64,000 nt of DNA from Bacillota bacterium (GTDB lineage: Bacteria; Bacillota; Clostridia; Christensenellales; CAG-314). How positions within the stretch are numbered: the stretch's first letter is position 1; each line of letters begins with the position of its first letter. Of the stretch, positions 25,509 to 34,971 are shown piece after piece. Made by a program: the position numbers and the translations under genes. The notes under the pieces were generated by a model that had not been told where the DNA came from, did not search any database, and saw nothing but the letters and a program-made list of their open reading frames with translations. Where the stretch lies: the NCBI GenBank assembly GCA_023458375.1, contig JAEWZT010000002.1:186001-250000 (forward strand). Direction: 5' to 3'.

Positions 25509-26125
25509 GCGCGCCCCTTTGTCAAGAATTAGACGTTTTTAAGCCTTATGTTTATGAGTGAGAAAGAACTTAAATAACTTTAAAAACCGCATTATTTAAA
25601 AATATTGTTTATATCTAATTAATATTAAAAATGCAATAAATAGAACGGAAAAGCTGCTATTGACAAAGGACGCGAATAATTGTAAAATTACGCATTTTAA
25701 CATTTAGTTAAGCGCAAAGCAATCAGTTATGCAAAGAAAGTAAAAATTGTGTATTAGCTGCTTTGCAGTTTTCTCTTAATAATAACTTTCAAGGGGGCTG
25801 AGAGATTTTAGCCCCCTTAGGTATTGCCCCTTAATGTCTGATTATTACTGTAAAAAGAGGCATATGGATAAAATTATTACACAAGTTTTAAGAAATAACT
25901 GAAAGAAATTACGCCTTTTTGCCAAAAGGAAGGCGCGGAAGTTTTGCGAAAAGTCTGCAATTCCAAAGAGGCAAATTTTCGCCGTAAAGGGCAAAAGAAA
26001 AATAAGGTGAAGAGTGCGCCAAGTGTATTTAAAGGCTTGTAAAGCCAAATAAAGGCGTAAAACCGCGGGTTTTAAAAATAGTTGTAAAATTCCTTACTAA
26101 AATCGGTGCATATGACAGCAAAACG
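25509..26125. other. Intergenic region between recF and gyrB
   Basis: About 650 bases. It contains a strong hairpin AAGGGGGCT / AGCCCCCTT (25791-25818, 9-bp stem, 10-base loop) that lacks a T-run on either strand. I see no DnaA-box cluster that would mark a replication origin and no credible reading frame; a 67-codon minus-strand frame at 25845-26048 lacks a ribosome binding site. Confidence 0.45.
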
Positions 26126-26134
26126 TGGTATAAT
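26126..26134 (+). promoter_or_regulatory. Extended -10 promoter element of gyrB
   Basis: TGG followed by TATAAT, 37 bases before the gyrB start; the -35 region is poor. The leader carries AAGGAGCG as ribosome binding site. Confidence 0.6.
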
Positions 26135-26171
26135 CTAAGATGTAAAATTTCTCATCAAGGAGCGACGCATA

Positions 26172-28073
26172 ATGGCTGAAAAAAGGTATAACGAAGAAGA
26201 AATTACCGTGTTAGAGGGCTTAGAACCGGTGCGCAAAAGGCCTGGCATGTATATCGGCTCTACCGACGCAAAGGGACTTCACCATCTGGCGGTGGAAATT
26301 GTAGACAACAGCATTGACGAGGCGCTTGCGGGTTTTTGCACACATATTTGGCTTAGCGTTAACGCCGACGGCACCTTAACGGTTGAGGACAACGGAAGAG
26401 GCATCCCTACGGGCATGCACAAAAAAGAAAAGGTTTCGGCGGTGGAAGTTTGCCTTACCAAACTTCACGCGGGCGGAAAATTCAGCAGCGAAGGGGGATA
26501 CAAAATTAGCGGCGGGCTTCACGGCGTGGGGCTTTCGGTGGTCAACGCCCTGTCGGAATGGCTGACCGTTACAGTTTTTCAAAACGGAAATATATACTTT
26601 CAGCGCTATCAAAGGGGCATTCCAGATGCGCCCCTTGCAGTTACAGGCAAAACGGACAAGACGGGCACCGTTATTACATTTAAGCCCGACGGCACCATTT
26701 TTGAAACGGTGGACTTTGAATACGACAGGCTCAAATCAAGGCTGCGCGAGCTTGCTTACTTAAATAAAGGCATTTCCATTTTTTTAAAAGACGACAGGGA
26801 CTCCCGCGAGCGCAAGGAAACTTTCCACTACGAAGGGGGTTTAAAAGAGTTTATTGACAACCTCAACAAAAATAAAGACACCTTGTTTAAAGAGGCGCTT
26901 TACGCAGACAAGTCGGTTAAAGAGGGGGAAGTTGAGCTTGCGCTGCAATTTAACGACAGTTACAGCGAAACCATTTTCGCTTACGCAAACAACATAAATA
27001 CCGAGGAGGGCGGCGCCCACCTGGAAGGCTTTAAGGCGGCAATTAATAAGGCTGTAAGCGATTACGGAAAAAAGACGGGGCTGCTTAAAGAAGAAGAAAA
27101 ATTGCAGCCCGAAGATATAAGGGAGGGCATTACGGCGGTAATTTCCGTAAAGCTGCAAGACCCCCAGTTTGAGGGACAGACAAAGACAAAACTTGGCAAT
27201 ACAAGCATGAGGACGGCGGTAAACCGCGTCACTTACGAATGTTTAAGCAGTTTTTTAGAGGAAAACCCCAAAGAGGCAAAAGAGCTTATAGGCAAGTGTT
27301 TAAGCGCGCAAAACGCCAGAGAGGCGGCAAGAAAGGCGCGCGACATATCGCGTAAAAGCGCCCTGTTCGGTTCGGCTTTGCCGGGCAAGCTTCAAGACTG
27401 CTCGGAACACGACCCCGCCCACTGCGAAATATACCTTGTTGAGGGCGATTCGGCAGGCGGCACAGCAAAATCGGGGAGAGACAGGCGTTTTCAGGCGATA
27501 TTGCCTTTAAGAGGCAAAATTTTAAACGTAGAAAAGGCGCGCCTTGTGAAGGTTTTGGAAAACGAGGAAATCAAGTCAATGATAACGGCTTTCGGCTGCG
27601 GCATAGGCGAGGACTTTGACGCGGAAAAGCTGCGTTACGACAAAATCATCTGCATGACGGACGCCGACGTTGACGGAAGCCACATCCGCATTTTACTGCT
27701 TACTTTCTTTTACAGGTATATGCGCCCCCTGCTTGAACGGGGACACGTTTATATCGCGCAGCCGCCGCTTTATAAGGTTTCGCGCGGCAAGCAGGAATAT
27801 TACGCCTTTTCCGATACCGAATTGGCGGATAAACTCAACCAAATAGGCAGAAAAGGCGCCGAAATCCAACGCTACAAAGGGCTTGGCGAAATGAACGAAG
27901 ACCAGCTCTGGCATACGACCATGAGCCCCGAAACACGGACAATGCTTCAAGTTTCCATGGAGGACGCCTACGAAGCGGAAGAACTTTTTACCGTTTTAAT
28001 GGGCGAAGACCCGCAGTTAAGAAGGGATTTTATTGTCGCCAACGCCAAAATCGTAAAAGATTTGGATATATAA
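26172..28073 (+). CDS. gyrB: DNA gyrase subunit B
   Basis: GyrB is the ATPase half of gyrase, which introduces negative supercoils. Of 633 residues, RKRPGMYIGSTDAKGLHHL and VDNSIDEALAG form the GHKL ATP site, GRGIPTG and GGLHGVGLSVVNAL follow, and the TOPRIM domain has EGDSAGGTAKSGRDR, PLRGKILNVEKA and DADVDGSHIR. QRYKGLGEMNEDQLW is near the C terminus. It is followed by gyrA after 22 bases with a GGAGGAA ribosome binding site, which makes a gyrBA operon. The neighbouring gyrA-box shows it is gyrase and not topoisomerase IV. Confidence 0.97.
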   Translation: MAEKRYNEEEITVLEGLEPVRKRPGMYIGSTDAKGLHHLAVEIVDNSIDEALAGFCTHIWLSVNADGTLTVEDNGRGIPTGMHKKEKVSAVEVCLTKLHAGGKFSSEGGYKISGGLHGVGLSVVNALSEWLTVTVFQNGNIYFQRYQRGIPDAPLAVTGKTDKTGTVITFKPDGTIFETVDFEYDRLKSRLRELAYLNKGISIFLKDDRDSRERKETFHYEGGLKEFIDNLNKNKDTLFKEALYADKSVKEGEVELALQFNDSYSETIFAYANNINTEEGGAHLEGFKAAINKAVSDYGKKTGLLKEEEKLQPEDIREGITAVISVKLQDPQFEGQTKTKLGNTSMRTAVNRVTYECLSSFLEENPKEAKELIGKCLSAQNAREAARKARDISRKSALFGSALPGKLQDCSEHDPAHCEIYLVEGDSAGGTAKSGRDRRFQAILPLRGKILNVEKARLVKVLENEEIKSMITAFGCGIGEDFDAEKLRYDKIICMTDADVDGSHIRILLLTFFYRYMRPLLERGHVYIAQPPLYKVSRGKQEYYAFSDTELADKLNQIGRKGAEIQRYKGLGEMNEDQLWHTTMSPETRTMLQVSMEDAYEAEELFTVLMGEDPQLRRDFIVANAKIVKDLDI

Positions 28074-28095
28074 AAAGGGCAGGAGGAAATTCATA

Positions 28096-30588
28096 ATGGC
28101 TAAAAAACCCGTAAACGACTTAGACAGAGAGAATTATATAAAGGCGCTGCGCGAAAGCAAGGTGCAAAAAATAAAAATAGAAGAGGAAATGAAGCGTTCC
28201 TTTATTTCCTACGCAATGGCGGTAAATGTGTCGCGCGCCATTCCAGACGTGCGCGACGGGCTTAAACCGGTGCACAGGCGCATTCTTTACGCAATGGGCG
28301 AGCTGGGCCTGACAAACGACAAACCCACAAGAAAATGCGCCCGCATCGTAGGCGACGTGCTGGGCAAATACCACCCGCACGGCGACTCGGCGGTTTATGA
28401 CGCTTTGGTGAGGCTTGCGCAAGACTTTTCCATACGCTGCCCCTTAGTTGAGGGACAGGGCAACTTCGGTTCAATCGACGGCGACCCGCCCGCAGCGCAA
28501 AGGTATACCGAGGCGAAACTGAGCAAAATTGCCAACGAAATGCTGCGCGATATTGACAAGCAGACGGTAAACTTTTATCCCAACTTTGACGAAACGCTTA
28601 AACAGCCCGAAGTGCTGCCCAGCCGTTTCCCCAACCTTTTGGTAAACGGCGCCGACGGCATTGCCGTAGGCATGGCGACAAATATTCCGCCCCATAACTT
28701 AGGCGAAGTAATCAACGCCACGATAGCTTTAATGGACAACCCCGAAATAACGATAGACGGGCTTATGAAATACATTCCCTGCCCCGACTATCCTACAGGA
28801 GGCGTCTTAATGGGCAGAGGGCTTGTGAGGCAAGCCTATATGACGGGGCGCGGCGGCGTAATCATAAGGGCAAAAACGGAAATTGAGGAAACGGGAAGCC
28901 GCACGCGTATAGTCGCCACCGAACTGCCCTATCAAGTCAACAAAGAACGTCTGGTAATAGCCATTGCCAATTTAATCAAAGACAAACGCATTGAGGGCGT
29001 TGCCGACGTGCGCGACGAATCGGGCAGGCAGGGGCTTCGCGTCGTAATTGACGTCAAAAAGGACGCCTCCGCTCAGGTAGTGCTTAACGCTTTGTATAAG
29101 CACACGCAATTGCAGCTGAGCAACGGCATTACTTTGCTGGCGCTTGACAACGGAGAACCTAAAATACTCAATTTAAAGGAAATATTATCCCTTTACATTG
29201 CGCACCAAAAGGAAGTTATCGCGCGCCGCACCAAGTATGACCTTGAACGCGCAGAAGAGCGTTACCATATAGTTGAGGGGCTTGTGAAAGCGCTTACCAA
29301 CATAGACAAGGTTATAAGCATTATAAAAAAGTCGCTGGACAAGCAAGACGCCACTGACAAACTGATAAACTATTTTACCCTTTCGGAAAGGCAGGCTAAC
29401 GCAATTTTGGAAATGCGCCTGCAAAGGCTTACGAGTTTGGAGGTTGAAAGCCTTCACAACGAAATGAAAGCGCTTGAAGATACTATTTTGGAATTGAAAT
29501 CCATTTTAGGCAGCGGCGAAAAAATCAACGTCATTATTAAAAAAGAGCTGGTGGAAATCAAGGAAAAATACGATACCCCCCGCCGCACGGAAATAAGCGC
29601 CGACATGGGCGACATTGACATAGGCGATTTGGTGGAAAAAGAGGACGTGGTAATTTCTATGACGCACTTCGGTTACGTTAAACGTCTGCCCACAACGGAA
29701 TACAAGGTGCAAAGAAAGGGGGGCAAAGGGACTAACAGCCACAAGACAAAGGAAGAGGACTTTGTGGAAAATATGTTTGTAACCAATACCCACGACGACT
29801 TGCTTTTCTTTACAAACAAGGGCAAGGTTTACAGCTTAAAGGGCTACGAAGTGCCCGAGGCTTCAAAAACCGCAAGGGGCAGGGCAATAGTCAACCTTTT
29901 ACAGCTAAGCGGCGACGAAAAAGTTACCGCCGTAATTCCTCGCAAAGAGGATGCGCGCGGCAACCTTATAATGGCGACAAAAAACGGCTTAATCAAAAAA
30001 ACCTCTTTAACAGAGTTTGAAAGTATACGAAAAGTGGGCAAAATCGCCATAACGCTTATTGAAAACGACGAGCTTGTGGGCGTTTCGCTTTCAAGCGGCT
30101 ACGACGAAATATTAGTGGCTTCCCGCGAGGGCAAATGCATAAGATTTTCCGAAGAGGAAGTGCGCCCTATGGGCAGAGAGGCGCAGGGCGTGCGTTCCAT
30201 CAAACTTGAAGAACAGGACTATATCGTAGATATGACGGTGTTAAAGCACGGCTTTGAAATACTTACCATTACGGAAAACGGCTACGGCAAGCGAAGCGAT
30301 ATAACCGATTACAGGCTGCAATCAAGGGCGGGTAAGGGCATTAAGGCGGGCGTGTTTAACAAAAAGACGGGCAGCCTTGTAAACCTTAAACTCATTGACC
30401 CCGAAGACGACATTATGATAATCGCCGACAACGGCACGGTGCTTCGTGTGCGTGCAAAGGAAATAAGCAAAATCGGGCGCGACACCTTAGGAGTAAGGGT
30501 TATGAAGGTTAAAGACTTTGACTGCAAGGTCGTATCGGTATCTGCCACGCCGCAGGAAGCGGAAGAAATAAGCGAAGAGGAAGAATAA
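28096..30588 (+). CDS. gyrA: DNA gyrase subunit A
   Basis: The 830-residue DNA cleavage and wrapping subunit. The catalytic Tyr lies in AAQRYTEAKLSKIA (about residue 135). The quinolone region reads HPHGDSAVYDALVR, with Ser and Asp at the positions usually changed in resistant strains, so it is of the susceptible type. The GyrA-box QRKGGKG (about residue 538) that allows DNA wrapping is present, followed by six-blade propeller repeats of the C-terminal domain. The acidic tail ends EEISEEEE. It is co-transcribed with gyrB. Confidence 0.97.
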   Translation: MAKKPVNDLDRENYIKALRESKVQKIKIEEEMKRSFISYAMAVNVSRAIPDVRDGLKPVHRRILYAMGELGLTNDKPTRKCARIVGDVLGKYHPHGDSAVYDALVRLAQDFSIRCPLVEGQGNFGSIDGDPPAAQRYTEAKLSKIANEMLRDIDKQTVNFYPNFDETLKQPEVLPSRFPNLLVNGADGIAVGMATNIPPHNLGEVINATIALMDNPEITIDGLMKYIPCPDYPTGGVLMGRGLVRQAYMTGRGGVIIRAKTEIEETGSRTRIVATELPYQVNKERLVIAIANLIKDKRIEGVADVRDESGRQGLRVVIDVKKDASAQVVLNALYKHTQLQLSNGITLLALDNGEPKILNLKEILSLYIAHQKEVIARRTKYDLERAEERYHIVEGLVKALTNIDKVISIIKKSLDKQDATDKLINYFTLSERQANAILEMRLQRLTSLEVESLHNEMKALEDTILELKSILGSGEKINVIIKKELVEIKEKYDTPRRTEISADMGDIDIGDLVEKEDVVISMTHFGYVKRLPTTEYKVQRKGGKGTNSHKTKEEDFVENMFVTNTHDDLLFFTNKGKVYSLKGYEVPEASKTARGRAIVNLLQLSGDEKVTAVIPRKEDARGNLIMATKNGLIKKTSLTEFESIRKVGKIAITLIENDELVGVSLSSGYDEILVASREGKCIRFSEEEVRPMGREAQGVRSIKLEEQDYIVDMTVLKHGFEILTITENGYGKRSDITDYRLQSRAGKGIKAGVFNKKTGSLVNLKLIDPEDDIMIIADNGTVLRVRAKEISKIGRDTLGVRVMKVKDFDCKVVSVSATPQEAEEISEEEE

Positions 30589-31156
30589 AGCGCCTAAAAG
30601 CTAATGCAAAAAATTAAGCTTAAAGCGCAAAAATTATATGAATACAGAAAGGGGATACTAAAATGAAAATTAAAAAGGTAATAAGGCAATAAATAATGCA
30701 AACCGCGCATATGTTTATGAGGCTGCAAGGGAAAACTAAGGTTTTTTTAAAAAAAAAGGCTCTTAAACGTTTATTAAACAGCGCTTAAAGGGCAAAAGCG
30801 GTCAAATGCGGACAATTATTGCCAAGCGGTAAAAAAGCGGGCGCCGCCATAAAACGCACAAGCAGAAGCGAACTGGCAGGCTTGTCCCCATTATAACTGT
30901 CAGGGGCTTATAGCTATGCCAAAATCAAATAATGCGGCTGCGGAAAAAGTTTAGCGCACAAGCGCAATGACAGAAGGGCGGAGGCAGCCAATAAACCTCC
31001 TCCCTAAATAAGTGCGGCGGCAAGGCTGTTAAGCCGTTTGAAAAACAAGCAGCGCGGCATAAAAACAACCATTCAGCCGGCTAAAAAAAGCCGCGTAAAA
31101 CTAGTCAAATTAAAATAACACACGCCGGAATAAAAGCGGACAAGGAGCGACACGGT
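30589..31156. other. Intergenic region between gyrA and argS
   Basis: About 570 bases. It holds a nine-codon open frame with a good ribosome binding site (separate entry) and an imperfect hairpin GGGCGGAGG / CCTCCTCCC (30976-31004) lacking a T-run. There is no clear rho-independent terminator for gyrBA. The argS ribosome binding site AAGGAGCGAC, at 31142, is almost the same as that of gyrB. Confidence 0.45.
30663..30692 (+). CDS. Possible nine-residue leader peptide or gene remnant
   Basis: ATG plus eight sense codons and TAA (MKIKKVIRQ) follow GAAAGGGG seven bases upstream, a better ribosome binding site than several true genes here have. It is preceded by an AT-rich stretch and followed by a T/A-rich tract. 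No regulatory hairpin attached to it is recognised. It could be a leader peptide, the leftover start of a deleted gene, or chance. Confidence 0.2.
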   Translation: MKIKKVIRQ

Positions 31157-33067
31157 ATGGCGGACTTTAAAAAGCAAATTGCCGAAATCATTAAAATAGA
31201 GGGAATTAGTTACGGGGAAGTTTATTCTTCCTTAATTCCCTGCGCCGACGCTCAAATGGGCGACTACGCCCTGCCCTGCTTCCGTTTTTCAAAGCAGTTT
31301 AAAAGCGCGCCCCAGTTAATTGCCCAAAACATAGCTGAAAATACTCCCTTAAAGGGCATAGTGGAAAAAATTGAAGCGGTAAACGGTTACTGCAACTTTT
31401 TTTTAAATAAAAGCCTTGCGGCAAATGAGGTCTTGGGGGAAATTGAGCTTGCGGGGAAAAATTACGGCAAAAGCGATATAGGTCAAGGCAAAACTGTATG
31501 TATTGATTACAGCTCCATAAACATTGCAAAACCTTTCCATATAGGGCATTTGGGCACTACGGCGATAGGCAACAGCCTTTACAAAACGCTTGCCTTTTTG
31601 GGCTACAAGACGGTTGGCATCAACCACTTGGGAGATTGGGGCACGCAGTTCGGCAAGCTTATCGTGGCTTACAAAAAATGGAGCGGCAAAGAGCGGATAG
31701 ATAAAGGAGGCTTGCGCGCGCTGCAAGAAATTTATGTGCGCTTCCACGTTGAGGCGGAAAAAGACCCTTCCTTAGAGCAAGAGGCTCGCGCTTGGTTTTC
31801 TAAAATTGAAAAAGGGGACAAAGAGGCGCTTGCTCTTTTTGAATACTTTAAAAAAATCACCCTTGACGAAATAAGCGGAATATATAAGCGCCTCGGCGTG
31901 TCCTTTGACAGTTGGAACGGCGAAAGCTTTTACAACGACAAAATGGCGTCGGCGTTAAACTATTTGGAAAGCAAAAACCTCGTTACTTTAAGCGAGGGCG
32001 CAAAAGTCGTGGACCTGTCAAGCTTCAATATGCCTCCCTGCCTGCTTGTAAAAAGCGACGGCGCCTCTTTATACGCCACGCGCGACATTGCCGCAATTTT
32101 TTACCGCAAGCAGACTTATGACTTTGATAAGTGCCTTTATGTAGTGGCATACCAGCAAAACCTGCATTTCCAGCAGCTTTTTAAAGTTATTGAGCTGGCG
32201 GGGCTGCCTTATTATAAGGACTTGATACACGTGGCATACGGCATGGTGTCTTTGGAAGAGGGTTCAATGTCCACTCGCAAGGGCAACACCGTTTGGCTTG
32301 AAGACGTAATTAATAAAGCCGTAAACAAAGCGGAAGAAATTATAGAAAACAAAAACCCTTTGCTAAAAAACAAAAGGCAAGTAGCCGAGCAGGTGGGCGT
32401 TGGGGCGGTGGTGTTTTCGGCGCTGTGCAACGCAAGAATAAAGGACACCGTGTTTAGCTTTGAAAGGGTTTTATCTTTTGAGGGGGAAACGGCTCCCTAT
32501 CTGCAATACACCCATGCGCGCTGCAATTCTCTTTTGGCAAAGGCGGCGGCGGGCGGGGAAGAGTATTCTTTCCAAAACGCAGGCGGGCAAAGCGGAAACG
32601 ACTGCGAGAAAGAGCTAAACGGCTTAATATCGGCGCAAAGGGGCGCGGCTTTTAGTTTTGGCGATTTTGGAGTCAAAACGCAAGAGACAGGCGCAAAAAG
32701 CGAAAATACGGGCGCAAGCGATTGCCAAAAAGCCGATAAGGTTAAAGAATACCAAAATCAAACTGCAACGCAAACGCAAGAAGCCGATTTTGACGCGCTT
32801 AACAATAAAGAAAGCATGGCGGTAACGCTTTTGCTAAACCGTTTCGGGCAAACGGTGCAAGACGCCGCTCAGAAATACGAGCCGTCGCTGATTGCCAACT
32901 ATTTGATAGATTTGGCAAAAGCCTTTAATAAATTTTATTTTGAACACAAGATTCTCTCGGAAAATATATGCGCCAAAACCGCCCGTCTTAAAATGACAAA
33001 GGCGGTAAAAGCAATTCTTAAACAGGGACTTTATCTTTTGGGCATAGCCGCCCCCGAGCAGATGTAA
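31157..33067 (+). CDS. argS: Arginyl-tRNA synthetase with low-complexity insertion
   Basis: Class I synthetase charging tRNA-Arg. The 636-residue protein has SSINIAKPFHIGHLGTTAIGNSL (HIGH motif, about residues 115-137), WGTQFGKLI, and STRKGNTVWLED in place of KMSKS. The C-terminal anticodon-binding DALR domain ends SLIANYLIDLAKAFNKFYFEHKIL. Residues about 468-548, between the ARC N and ELN regions of the DALR domain start, are a Gln-, Asn-, Ala-, Thr- and Lys-rich stretch (TGAKSENTGASDCQK) not present in the normal enzyme. The frame is intact on both sides, so the enzyme should be functional. Confidence 0.95.
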   Translation: MADFKKQIAEIIKIEGISYGEVYSSLIPCADAQMGDYALPCFRFSKQFKSAPQLIAQNIAENTPLKGIVEKIEAVNGYCNFFLNKSLAANEVLGEIELAGKNYGKSDIGQGKTVCIDYSSINIAKPFHIGHLGTTAIGNSLYKTLAFLGYKTVGINHLGDWGTQFGKLIVAYKKWSGKERIDKGGLRALQEIYVRFHVEAEKDPSLEQEARAWFSKIEKGDKEALALFEYFKKITLDEISGIYKRLGVSFDSWNGESFYNDKMASALNYLESKNLVTLSEGAKVVDLSSFNMPPCLLVKSDGASLYATRDIAAIFYRKQTYDFDKCLYVVAYQQNLHFQQLFKVIELAGLPYYKDLIHVAYGMVSLEEGSMSTRKGNTVWLEDVINKAVNKAEEIIENKNPLLKNKRQVAEQVGVGAVVFSALCNARIKDTVFSFERVLSFEGETAPYLQYTHARCNSLLAKAAAGGEEYSFQNAGGQSGNDCEKELNGLISAQRGAAFSFGDFGVKTQETGAKSENTGASDCQKADKVKEYQNQTATQTQEADFDALNNKESMAVTLLLNRFGQTVQDAAQKYEPSLIANYLIDLAKAFNKFYFEHKILSENICAKTARLKMTKAVKAILKQGLYLLGIAAPEQM

Positions 33068-33071
33068 GAGA

Positions 33072-33173
33072 AATCTTATCTTTTAGGTAAGATTAAAATA
33101 AAAAAGCCTCTTTTAGTGTTTGGAATATACGCCAAGAAAAATTTTTGGCGCCATTACTGAACAAGGCTTTTTT
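33072..33173 (+). terminator. Compound hairpin terminator after argS
   Basis: First a hairpin AATCTTA / TAAGATT (33072-33094). Then an outer stem formed by AAAAAAGCCT (from 33100) and AGGCTTTTTT (to 33173), which encloses an inner perfect hairpin GCCAAGAAA...TTTTTGGC (33131-33149) and partly complementary arms. The outer stem ends in T-rich sequence, so it can terminate transcription. The branched form is more elaborate than other terminators in the window. Confidence 0.65.
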
Positions 33174-33207
33174 ATTATTTTTGTAACAAAAGGCAACCTG
33201 TAATTGC

Positions 33208-33235
33208 TTGTTAAAGCAATAACTAATATGATAAT
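33208..33235 (+). promoter_or_regulatory. Promoter of the ABC exporter operon, close to the start codon
   Basis: TTGTTA (33208-33213), a 16-base spacer and GATAAT (33230-33235). The ATG follows 11 bases later, so the leader should be 5 bases or less; no Shine-Dalgarno sequence is present. Confidence 0.5.
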
Positions 33236-33246
33236 ATAAAACAACT

Positions 33247-34971
33247 ATGAAATTGATTTTTAAATACATGAAACCCTATCGGGGCAAGCTCATTTTACTG
33301 GCGTTTTTTTATTTAATCTCCGCCGCTACATCATTAGCTTTACCCTATCTCATGTCGATAATAGTTGACGACGGCATTAAAGCGTCAAATATGAATGTCG
33401 TATGGATTGCGGGCGCCGCAATGGTTGGCATAGGACTTGTTTCCCTTGTGCTGTCGCTTTTTTCCAACAAAATTACCGCGCGCGTGTCAGCCGAATATAT
33501 GGCGAGTTTAAGAAAAGACATTTTTAAGAAAATAAACTCCCTTTCTTTTGAAGAATTTTCCTCAAAAGGCACGGCGGCGCTGCTGGCGCGCAGCACAGAA
33601 GACGTGTGGATGCTTCAAGAAGCTTCCTCCGGCTTGGTTTACTTTTTAGTCGTGGTCCCCGTCATGTTTATCGGCGGCATAATTTTGACTATGGTCAACG
33701 ATATGACGCTGGGTTTTATTCTGCTTGGCGTTTCTCCCGTGGTAATAGGCATTATAACCTTAATAGGCAGAAAAATGTTTAAGCTGTGGCGCAAAGCCGA
33801 CGAAAGCATGGACTTGCAGGGCAAGGTAATGCGCGAAAGGCTTTCGGGCATACGCGTAATACGCTCCTTTGACAAAGAAAAGCACGAGCACGACAGAGTT
33901 GCGGACGCTACGGAAAATATGGCTAAAAATATTATTAAAAGCAACGTTTTATCTGGCTTTATTGACCCCGTGGCACAGCTTTTACTTAACGCCGTTACCG
34001 TTTTGATTATGTTTTTCGGCGCTCAAAAAATGCAGCTAGCAGGCATTTTGACGGCGGGCGACATTATAGCGACGACGCAATACGTAGCCGTTATGATGGG
34101 CGGGCTGCTTCACTTAGGCTTTATGATTATCTTCTTTCCCCAGGTGCTTGTTTCAAGCGGGCGCGTAAAGGAAGTCTTTGACATGAAGGGCATTGAAATG
34201 GGAAGCAGCAGCGGCGAAATACTGCCGGGAAGCGTAACCTTTGAAAACGTTGACTTTGCCTACCCGCAAGCTTCCGCCAGTTCGCTGACGGATATCAGCC
34301 TTGAAATAAAAGAGGGGGAAGTCGTAGGCATAATAGGGGGCACGGGAAGTGGAAAAACAACTTTAATGAAGCTTTTAATGAACTTTTATACCCCAACTAA
34401 GGGCAAAATTACCTTAGGCGGCAAAGATATGGCGGAGCTTTCAAAGGCGACGGTCCGCGACAATGTGTCAATCGCGCTGCAAAAGGCAATGATTTTTCAA
34501 GGCTCAATAGACTATAACGTTCGTTTAGGGCGGCAAGACGCCACCGACGGGGAAATAAACGAAGTGTGCGACATAGCGCAGATGCAGGAGCTTATCGACA
34601 GCAAGGAGGGCGGCTTAAAGCATAAGCTTGCGCAAGCGGGCGCAAACGTAAGCGGCGGGCAGAAACAGCGGGTGTCCATAGCGCGTTCTATTTTGAAAAA
34701 AGCGTCCATTTACGTCTTTGACGACAGTTTTTCGGCGCTTGACTACCTTACCGAAAGCAAGCTGCGCAAAAAGTTAAACAAGTTTTTAAAGGGCAAAACA
34801 CAAATAATCATCACCCAAAGGGCGGCTACCGCCATGAGGTGCGACAAGGTTTTCGTAATGGAGGAGGGCGCCGTCGTGGGCTACGGGACTCACAAGGAGC
34901 TGCTTAAAAACTGCGAAACTTATAAAGAAATCTACGCTTCACAGCTGGGGGGAGGGCTGAAAAATGACTAA
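33247..34971 (+). CDS. ABC exporter, subunit with degenerate ATPase site
   Basis: A 574-residue half-transporter: six transmembrane helices in residues about 1-300 and a nucleotide-binding domain with Walker A GGTGSGKTT (about 364-372), signature VSGGQKQR and Walker B SIYVFDDSFSALD. The residue after the Walker B Asp is Asp, not the catalytic Glu, as in the non-hydrolysing half of heterodimeric exporters such as BmrC/BmrD and TM287/288. The next gene overlaps by 8 bases and encodes the partner. Exporters of this type move drugs, lipids or peptides; the substrate is unknown. Confidence 0.9.
   Translation: MKLIFKYMKPYRGKLILLAFFYLISAATSLALPYLMSIIVDDGIKASNMNVVWIAGAAMVGIGLVSLVLSLFSNKITARVSAEYMASLRKDIFKKINSLSFEEFSSKGTAALLARSTEDVWMLQEASSGLVYFLVVVPVMFIGGIILTMVNDMTLGFILLGVSPVVIGIITLIGRKMFKLWRKADESMDLQGKVMRERLSGIRVIRSFDKEKHEHDRVADATENMAKNIIKSNVLSGFIDPVAQLLLNAVTVLIMFFGAQKMQLAGILTAGDIIATTQYVAVMMGGLLHLGFMIIFFPQVLVSSGRVKEVFDMKGIEMGSSSGEILPGSVTFENVDFAYPQASASSLTDISLEIKEGEVVGIIGGTGSGKTTLMKLLMNFYTPTKGKITLGGKDMAELSKATVRDNVSIALQKAMIFQGSIDYNVRLGRQDATDGEINEVCDIAQMQELIDSKEGGLKHKLAQAGANVSGGQKQRVSIARSILKKASIYVFDDSFSALDYLTESKLRKKLNKFLKGKTQIIITQRAATAMRCDKVFVMEEGAVVGYGTHKELLKNCETYKEIYASQLGGGLKND

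Noticed and set aside
25791..25818. Possible TPP riboswitch because of GGGGGCTGAGAG
   Set aside because: The downstream conserved part (ACCCTT, CCTGATCTGG, TACCAGCG) is missing, and the sequence folds as a simple hairpin.
25845..26048. 67-codon minus-strand hydrophobic reading frame
   Set aside because: No ribosome binding site; hydrophobicity is expected from T-rich codons.
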